Below, one piece after another: positions 44,601-53,600 of a stretch of DNA of 60,000 bases. Each line of letters begins with the position of its first letter. The first letter of the stretch is position 1. Under the pieces are notes generated by a model. The model searched no databases, was not told where the DNA came from, and saw nothing but the letters and a program-made list of their open reading frames with translations. The stretch lies in contig NC_049980.1 of NCBI RefSeq assembly GCF_000003815.2, forward strand, positions 6,738,828-6,798,827. Reading direction: 5' to 3'. The stretch comes from Branchiostoma floridae (taxonomy: Eukaryota > Chordata > Leptocardii > Amphioxiformes > Branchiostomatidae). The translations under genes and the position numbers were made by a program.

Positions 44601-47600
44601 TGTAAGAATGGTGATAATGTCACAATCATGGTTTTTGGTACTAGTATGTAGTTATATTAGTTTAGAATACCCTTTCTGACGACTGTGATTTCTTTGGGAC
44701 ATTCCAGTTGGCAGGTACACCCGTGAGGCAGGTGTGCGGACCCTGGAGAGGAGACTCGGTGCCGTGTGCAGAGCCGTGGCCGTCAAAGTGGCAGAAGGGC
44801 TTCCAAAACCCAAACAACATGCTGCCGAAAACAAAGAAGTACCAGTAAGTGTAGAATAATATAAACCTGCTCTCCAATGAGATCCCTTCACTGTCACTGA
44901 CAAAAGATAATGGATGTTATCTGAAATGTTTGACCATTTCCAAAATCATGTCCAGCTGCCTGCTTTTTGGCATATCTTATACCTGGATGTCTAACCTTCA
45001 TCGACATACCAGTAAGTCCATTCTTACAATGTACCTCATTATGTGGATTTTATTTTGTTGACATCTGGATCCAATTCTGGGCACTTGTACTGTTTGTGAT
45101 GACAGTAGTACAGTAATGTTTGCTTGTACTTCAGACAGTTGCAATTGGCACTGCATCTTTTCCTCAAAATAGGTACACAATGCATATGAAAGAAAGACTT
45201 TAAAAGTTCACACACTCATCTTTATTGTCACTGAAAAGGAGAGATAAATTTTGGGTTATTCCCAGTAAAAAGGACATTCAGCATCTTTCTTTTTTCCATC
45301 CAAAGCTGTGATTTCCAAAAAAACTTTTCCTTACTGCAATTGGCACTTAAAAGGAGAGACAGATTTTGGGCTATTTCTTGTAAAAAGGACATTCAGCATC
45401 ATTTTGATCTCCATCACCATATCCCGCTTTGATTAATGCCTTTTCCTGGCAACTCCTGATGCCGTTTGTGATTCTATGTACAGAGTAAAGAAGAAGACAA
45501 GACAGAGGAGGTCCATGCTGCAGATGAGGACATCAAGGTTCCCCATGTGGACCACCCTCCCAACCTGCCTATTGTCATTGATGACCATGCTGTCAAGGAT
45601 ATACTGGGGGTAAGTCAGGACTACAATGTAGGTGTTTACAAATTGCATCAGCCAATAGTGGGTGTATTCACAACAACTTGCATCGCATAGTGTAAAGGCT
45701 GATATATTCTTATGTCCTGCCCTTTGGAATGCATTTGAAACTAGAGTTCGGGGACCTCATACCTCCATGAAATATTTATTGCTTTTTTGTGGATGGTATG
45801 TATGTTTATAGTCGGTTGTATTTGAGAGTAATGGTTGTATAATATAAATGTTATGGGAAAGTAGACTAGTGGTGTATTTATTTAATGACACCAAGGATAA
45901 CGTCCTTGATGACACAGAGGATGTCCATCTGATTAGTAATTATCAAAATGTGACACTTGTTTGTGTAATGTGCGTTTAAGAGGTCGACGGCATATGGTAG
46001 CGTGGTGTTCCTTAAGCTTGATGTTTGGCATTTAAATTGTCTAAGGTTGTCAGCATTATTGAGGTTCGACTATGTGCCTCAGAGCTGTGTGGTGGGAGGA
46101 AGTTGGGAAACTCAGAAAGAAGAAGGGATGTGGCCAACTTTAGTCAGATGGTGATTTGATTTTCCACCAATATGTCATAACATCAGCTGTTCACACGGTA
46201 CAAAAACGAGATGCACACTTTCCTCTGATAGCCCTACATCAACTGTAAGATGAATACTTGGCGCCAACCCCGTCTGCTAAAAAACAATTAAGTACCATTG
46301 GCTACGAAAGAGACAACTAACAACTGTCCCTTATCGTAACAAAATCAGAACATCTGTATCGCCCATAAAACTTCTGACACCCAACCCAGATGAGAGGACC
46401 TAATGGCATTTTAATCACCATGTCACTCAAATCAGCAGTACAGTACACATGTATGTGAGACATCCATACCTGTTAAGCATTATTGTTAAATGTACCTCAA
46501 CTTCTTAGAATTATACTTACGCTTCACATCTCCATGATATCCTAAGCAGACATAAATAAAACTAATTATCATATTTAAAAAACTCGGGGTTCCCCAAACA
46601 GCTGTCACCTCACCATCTGCTTGGAGCTAAGCCCATTAACAAACACATAAAGCACGATGCCTGTACCAATATATCTCAAATATAGGGGTGATTTCTGATA
46701 TTATTACATCGATTATAACGACAGATACGGCTCCCAAAATCTCATCGATTCGAGCTGTCATCACACCCCACCAACACAACAAGTATGAAACCAATCCATC
46801 CAGCCGTTCTTGAGTAATCATCTACACAGACAGAGACACATAACAGAAAATATAACCTCCATTCCATGACATTTCATGGAGGTAATTAGTTCCCTCAATA
46901 CACTCATTTGAAAATGAGACGATCAACCTTCAGTTTAGGGATGTCCCTCAGATAGGACGTGAGATGGAGGTCCTGTGTTTGAGGAGAGCCAAATCTCCAC
47001 CACTTAGAAATACCTACACTTAATCAAAAAGAGTAGGGGACCATCTTAGTGTCAGTAGATCAGATAGATCTATTCTGGATATGCAGCTTGAAATCATTAG
47101 TACGCAGCTGATTATTGTTATGCCATAAGGAAATTTAACCAGTATCCAAACAACAAACAAACAGAACTTTTTGACTGTTGTGAAAACAACTGCAAAACAC
47201 AAGTATCACTCAGAAAGAGCAGGTCACATTGTGAAGAGTTGGGATGTCTAACATCTCTTGGACTCAGACCAGCCTTCCAGGTCCCCCACTGTCATATCCT
47301 GTAGCAGGGATGACAAAACAAGAGTGCTGATTTATTAGTTGATTAAGCTGTTCAGCACTCACAGCCAGGGCTGCCTAACTTGCCTGTGGATATCGCAAAA
47401 GGCTAGCTGACACAGACAAAGACATATATTCACATGGACAGAGTGACAATCACACACACACACACTCGCTATGGCGAGGGTCAGAGGATTGAAGAATGAG
47501 GATTGTACTTGACAATGCAATCTATTCTGCTCAATGATCTTAAAGATTTTTAAGATTATTCATCCTTCCGGACTTCGCCTCTTTCCAACTTAGATCTCAA

Positions 47601-50600
47601 TGTCTTTATTTTCAAGTCTGTTTCATGTTTCTTGAACAAAGCATGACGAACATACTACATTGTGGTGCGAATAGAACCTTAAGTAAGTCAGTTCGAAGCT
47701 ACATGCTTTTGACAAGAATGATTTTGACACATCCTGGCTTATTTCTGGTGTTCTGAATTTGATTAAGTCTCACCAGGTGTAAGGTATTGTCGTCCAGGAA
47801 GCGACGAGAGTGTCGGAACACCAGCCCCATCCCATCATAGTCAGGGTACACTGACACCAGGCAGTCCCCTTCCTGGGTGTAGGTCACCTACACAAAATCA
47901 ACAGTTTCTTGTGTAACTTGTTTATTTCCCTGAAAACTAGATAGCGCTCAAAGAGGATGATTCTCAGTTAAAGCAGCAAAACCTTTGCCACATATTTTAC
48001 TCTTACTAGAATTTGCAGCCGCACTAGAATTCAAATGCTTGCAGTTTGCAAGAAAGTAGATAGATGGGTTGTATTTCACAAATCCACAAACACATCCTGG
48101 AATTCAAATACAGCTCTTTTCCAAATTGCAATCACCAGGTTTCTGCCTACTCTTCAAGCAGAGGTTCAGCTCTGGCTGTTTTTTACAAGTATTTAGGCAT
48201 TTTTGCCAGGCTTTCTATTTTGTTCCGTTTTCTTCATGTCTGCTGACCAATGACGAAAATGGGACGGAATAGAAAGCCTGGCAAAAATGCCTTAAGAAAC
48301 ATGTAAAAAACAGCCAGAGCTGAACCTCTGCATAAAGAGCAATTTTTCCCCAAATCAGTATGAAATTCATCCTTAATTTTTTACCATCCCATTAGCAAAA
48401 GAAGGAATGCTGCTAAAACATTGTCTCCTTTGCCATATATAGAATAACTGTACATGATACGCCATTTCCAGATGAAGATGTTAGTTTTCCCACCCACCTT
48501 CCTTGTCTTGCCCAGTGCATCTTGCTCCATGCCCTCGACCCCGAGGGTGTAGGAGTTCTCCACTGTCTTCCCCATCACCTCCATCTTGGAGGAGAAGCTG
48601 TCCCCAGACACTGTCATCTGTAGAGGGTACTCTGCATCCAGGCTTTTCTTGGCTATGTCTTCAGGAACTCCTAGAAGTTGTTCATGTCAGTGACAATTTT
48701 CAGGACAGTACAGGGGACAGTAGTCTGTGAAACGCAAAGTCCGGCTCCTTCCCGTGGGCGCAGCAATGTAGGACAGGCTGTATTAAATCAGGCGGAGGGG
48801 GTTTGAGGAAAAGCCATTCATCAGAGGGCAATGACACAGACATAAGATCAATGTAACTGAGTTGGAGATTTGAAAAGTACATGACATTTTTTTTTTACAT
48901 TTTTGTGGCATTTGGTGGAGACTACTGTATTACAGTACTGCATGTTTAACATGCTGGAAGACGAAATTAATTTTATTTCGCTTATTTCCTGTCCATTCTA
49001 TGATCACAAAAACAAGGAGCTCTTTAAAGATGCCACAAAGTTCCACCTTTATTTCCCAAAAAAACTGCTCTTAAGCTTCTTAACATAACAAAACCCATTA
49101 TTCACATTCACAAGCTTAGGTACCTTAATTGGTAGCAAAATTAGGAAATGTATGATGTTGATGGTCCTACTACTCAGCATATTTTCAAAACTAAACACCT
49201 ATAGCTATGATGAATATGTAATCTGTTAGTTTAAATGTTAGATATATTTGCAGCTGTCAACCTTGTGCAAGGTAGTAATATAACGGCCAAGTAAGAAACA
49301 CCCACCAAGTTTCCCCAGCAGCTGTATGTAGTTGTCTGAGGTCCTATTGACCTTCCAGGTTCCATTTGTCTTTCCTATGTCAAATGGCATCTTGAGGGGT
49401 ATTCAGTACTTCTTGTGTAAGAAGTAGAGTTAGAGAACGTTGTCTATCTGATTCAGCACAGGTGTGATACGTGCAGGCTGTATCACAGCAGTGGTTTCAC
49501 TGAAGCAAACAAAGTTGTCCTTAGTCCATTTATGGGCATAGGTGAATAATTCATCAGGTATAAATGGGCCCCTGTACAAGAGCCTGTTGCTGACAGGTAC
49601 AAAGTCCTGCCTGGCTCGCTACCTTCAAAAATTCTGGGAAGGTCATTGACTTACATGTAGAGGTTATTTGCTTTGTCCAGATGTTTTACACACATGTACA
49701 ACTGTATTTACTTTGTAATGGATGCTTTAATACATTGTAGTTTCCCATGCTCTATAATTGTCTTGTAGACCAATATAAGAAGAGTAGCTTTGAAAAGCAG
49801 AAAATGGCAACAACACCCAAACTGCCCAAACTTAAGTTTTAGCAGTCTGAGTAGAGTATAAATGTGGTGGAAAGTGTCATTACACAAGCAACAATGTACA
49901 CAGAGGTTTTGTCCATTCTGTCCAAATGCGATTAAAGATAACCATCTCTTTTGGCCACACCAATCTTATTTGTTGTTTCTCAGACTTCTCGACCCTATTT
50001 TTCCCGATTTGAAACAAACACAAAAACTTTAATTTGCATCCTATATCTACATTACTCCATTTGTATCCATTTCTTTGAATGTAAAACTATGTAAAGATGT
50101 AGAAGGCCTTATGAAAGTTGCTATCCCTAAGTTGTGTCAATTAGGATTGTTGTTGTGTCATATTTATAAGTTCTGCCTGTGTTTCTGCAGCCCCCAGTGT
50201 TTGAACATGAAGTGTCCCAGAGGTTGAACCAGCCAGGAGTGGCAGTAGGTAAGGCAGTTCTCATATTTAGCCTGTATTGCTCTCAGACTGATAACAGGCA
50301 GTTTTCCACCATTTGTTACAATATAGTAGGCAGTTAGGTCATGTTGATTTGATTAAATGGATGACATCCATGTGTGCGTAAATTTTCATCCATACAAAGC
50401 AGCCATACAAAAACAGATGCCAGTCTTGTAGAATAAGAGAAAAAGATGTGAAAGAACAAAATTATAGTGAAGAAAATTATTGTGCAATTATTGTACCATA
50501 CACTAGATGCATTACATGTAAGTCATTTGTTAAACATTTCTGACCACTAAGATGATAATGAAAAGCTACTTTTTGGCAACTTTTTTTTTGCACGCTCGCA

Positions 50601-53600
50601 TCAGTTTTGGGGACCCAGATTAGAGGATGTCAGCCATATGATTGAATCATCATGACCTTACCAGTAACAAACTCAAGAGACACTAGACAAACCCTATATA
50701 TGCACCAGTGGTACTGAAAATTTTTTTTGTGGCATTATTAACAAATTTCTTTTTGTTCCTTGCAGGCCTTGCCTGGACACCCATGGGAGGAGAGATCATG
50801 TTTGTGGAGGCCACCAGGATGGATGGAGATGGGCAGCTCACCCTCACAGGACAGCTGGGTTAGGGGCTTGTTTCATAGATTAGGTTAACTTGGTGCACAT
50901 CTCCGTAACAAAACCTTGCTGCTTGGCCATATGGATCTAATTCCGTGGATCCGATGGCCTGAGTTCGATCCTATGGTGCCCCCTCCCCCCTCCCCCCGCT
51001 GAGCTGCATTTGTCATTTCAGGTGGTGAATTAAATCTGGTGGTTCCCTGTATAAGGGATCTTCGGGCATACCATAAGCCTCAAGTATCAAAACTCTGCAC
51101 TTAAAAGAACTGAAACACACTTATCGAGCAGAGATGGCCCGTGTGCTTGACTATTACACGCAAGTCATAGTGAAGCCCCATTGTAAATCTAGCTTAGTCT
51201 GTTCTTCATCCTCAGTCTGGTGTTCGGCCACTTTACCTTTTTATTAGTTGCACATGTATACACTCTGGTATGGCGAATTTCAGAATGAGGATTAGATACC
51301 AAAATCACTATCCTGGCACTACAAAAGAGATTTTGATTCACCATCAGAACTGTTTTGTTTCGACTGTATGACAATGTTTAGTTTACACCTGAGTCTCCTC
51401 TCTCTCCCCACAGGTGATGTGATGAAGGAGTCAGCTCAACTGGCCATCAGCTGGCTTCGCAGTAATGCACTGGAGGTGAGGTCTATCTGTATCTATATAG
51501 CCGGTATAACCGCCCTTCGGCGTAACACACCAGCTTTGCAGGCACGCGGAGTGCAGCAGCAGCTGGTTATATTACACTGAATGATCCGTCACACCTAACT
51601 TCTGCACATCTATCTGCAAGCATTCTTTAAAACTATCCAGAAAAGATGCCCCTACTGTGCTTGGTGATAACAAGTTCCACTCTACGATAGTTCTGGGAAA
51701 ATACGAATTTTTTAACACATCAATCCTAGCTTGGTAACTCTAGTACTTGAAGTCATGGCTGTTTCTTGTTCTTTTTTGAGCTGGTCTTCTCGTTCGTACG
51801 TCAGAATCTGCTCTGTTGACAAGGCACATGTACATACACAACACTATAAAGCTGGTATCTCACTGATTCAAAAGAATGCAAGAGTTTTACAAATTTTTGA
51901 CAAATTTAATGTGGTACACACCATCCACACATGCACCATCCACACATGCACCATCCACACGCAAACACACCTGTCCTTGGTGCCGAACATCATCCATACA
52001 TAAGCAAACACACCTCTCCTTAGTCACACACAGGTGAACACACCTGTCCTTGGTGCTGAACACCATCCATGCATAAGCAAACACACCTCTTACTAGTGCT
52101 GAACATCATTCACACACAGATACAGCACCTGTCCTTGGTGCTAAACACCATCCATACATAAGCAAACACACTTCTCACTTGTGCTGAACATCATTCACAC
52201 ACAGATACAGCATCTGTCCTTGGTGCTAAACACCATCCATACATAAGCAAACACACTTCTCACTTGTGCTGAACATCATTCACACACAGATACAGCATCT
52301 GTCCTTGGTGCTAAACACCATCCATACATAAGCAAACACACCTCTCCTTAGTCACACACAGGTGAACACACCTGTCCTTGGTGCTGAACACCATCCATGC
52401 ATAAGCAAACACACCTCTTACTAGTGCTGAACATCATTCACACACAGATACAGCATCTGTCCTTGGTGCTAAACACCATCCATACATAAGCAAACACACT
52501 TCTCACTTGTGCTGAACATCATTCACACACAGATACAGCATCTGTCCTTGGTGCTAAACACCATCCATACATAAGCAAACACACTTCTCACTTGTGCTGA
52601 ACATCATTCACACACAGATACAGCATCTGTCCTTGGTGCTAAACACCGTCCATACATAAGCAAACACACTTCTCACTTGTGCTGAACATCATTCACACAC
52701 ATATACAGCATCTGTCCTTGGTGCTAAACACCATCCATACATAAGCAAACACACTTCTCACTTGTGCTGAACATCATTCACACACAGATACAGCATCTGT
52801 CCTTGGTGCTAAACACCATCCATACATAAGCAAACACACTTCTCACTTGTGCTGAACATCATTCACACACAGATACAGCATCTGTCCTTGGTGCTGAACA
52901 CCATCCACACACAGGCAAACACCTTTTGACGACAAAAAATTTTGAGAGCTTGAGAATTTTTGACAAATTTGTGACATTTTGCCTCTTGCAATTTTTGTAA
53001 CCTTTGAGCAATTTTGCCATTTCAGGCAACAAATTGGCAACCAGTTTGCAACAAGTTGGCAAATGTCATTAGCAAATAGTCACCAACAGGCATGGCCCCT
53101 TCGAGATACCAATTAGGCAGCAGAACAAATTCAACATTTAGAATGACATGCTTCTTGGCAGTTTTTTCTGGTATTTTCATCATGCACTTCCTTCTTTTTT
53201 CACGATTCTATTTTGTACCTTTGGCACAGTATTTCATTTATCATGTCACTTAAACAGTGTCATTTCAGGCTGATGTCTTTTGCAAGGTCAAAAAGCTGAG
53301 TACATATTTGTCTTGAATGCAAACTGCGAGAAGAAAGTATGGGATTTGAAAGCTGTTTTCAGATTACAACTATGCACCATGAGACACTTTATATGCTAAC
53401 CCTTACCCCAAGCCTAATAGCTAAGTTTAGGGCCTAAACCTAGCTATTAGGGTTGGGGTACTTTAGAGTTATGATTAAGGTTAGAGTTAAAGAAAGCATT
53501 CGATTTGAAAGCGGTTTTCAGATTACAAATTAAAGATCCACTTATTTTCTCCCCATGTGTCCATGCCAGTATGGGCTGGTGCAGAAGTCAGGGCAGGACC

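Larger units (their letters stand above)
41718..44844 (+). other. LONP2: LONP2 exons 11-16 (AAA+ ATPase module)
   Basis: Exons: 41718-41903 (Walker A), 42461-42608 ([14 protein letters not shown] and Walker B), 43202-43281 ([16 protein letters not shown]), 43676-43850 (sensor-1 region, [18 protein letters not shown]), 44167-44224, 44708-44844 ([20 protein letters not shown], the Lon alpha-helical lid). Residues about 338-599. Confidence 0.94.
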
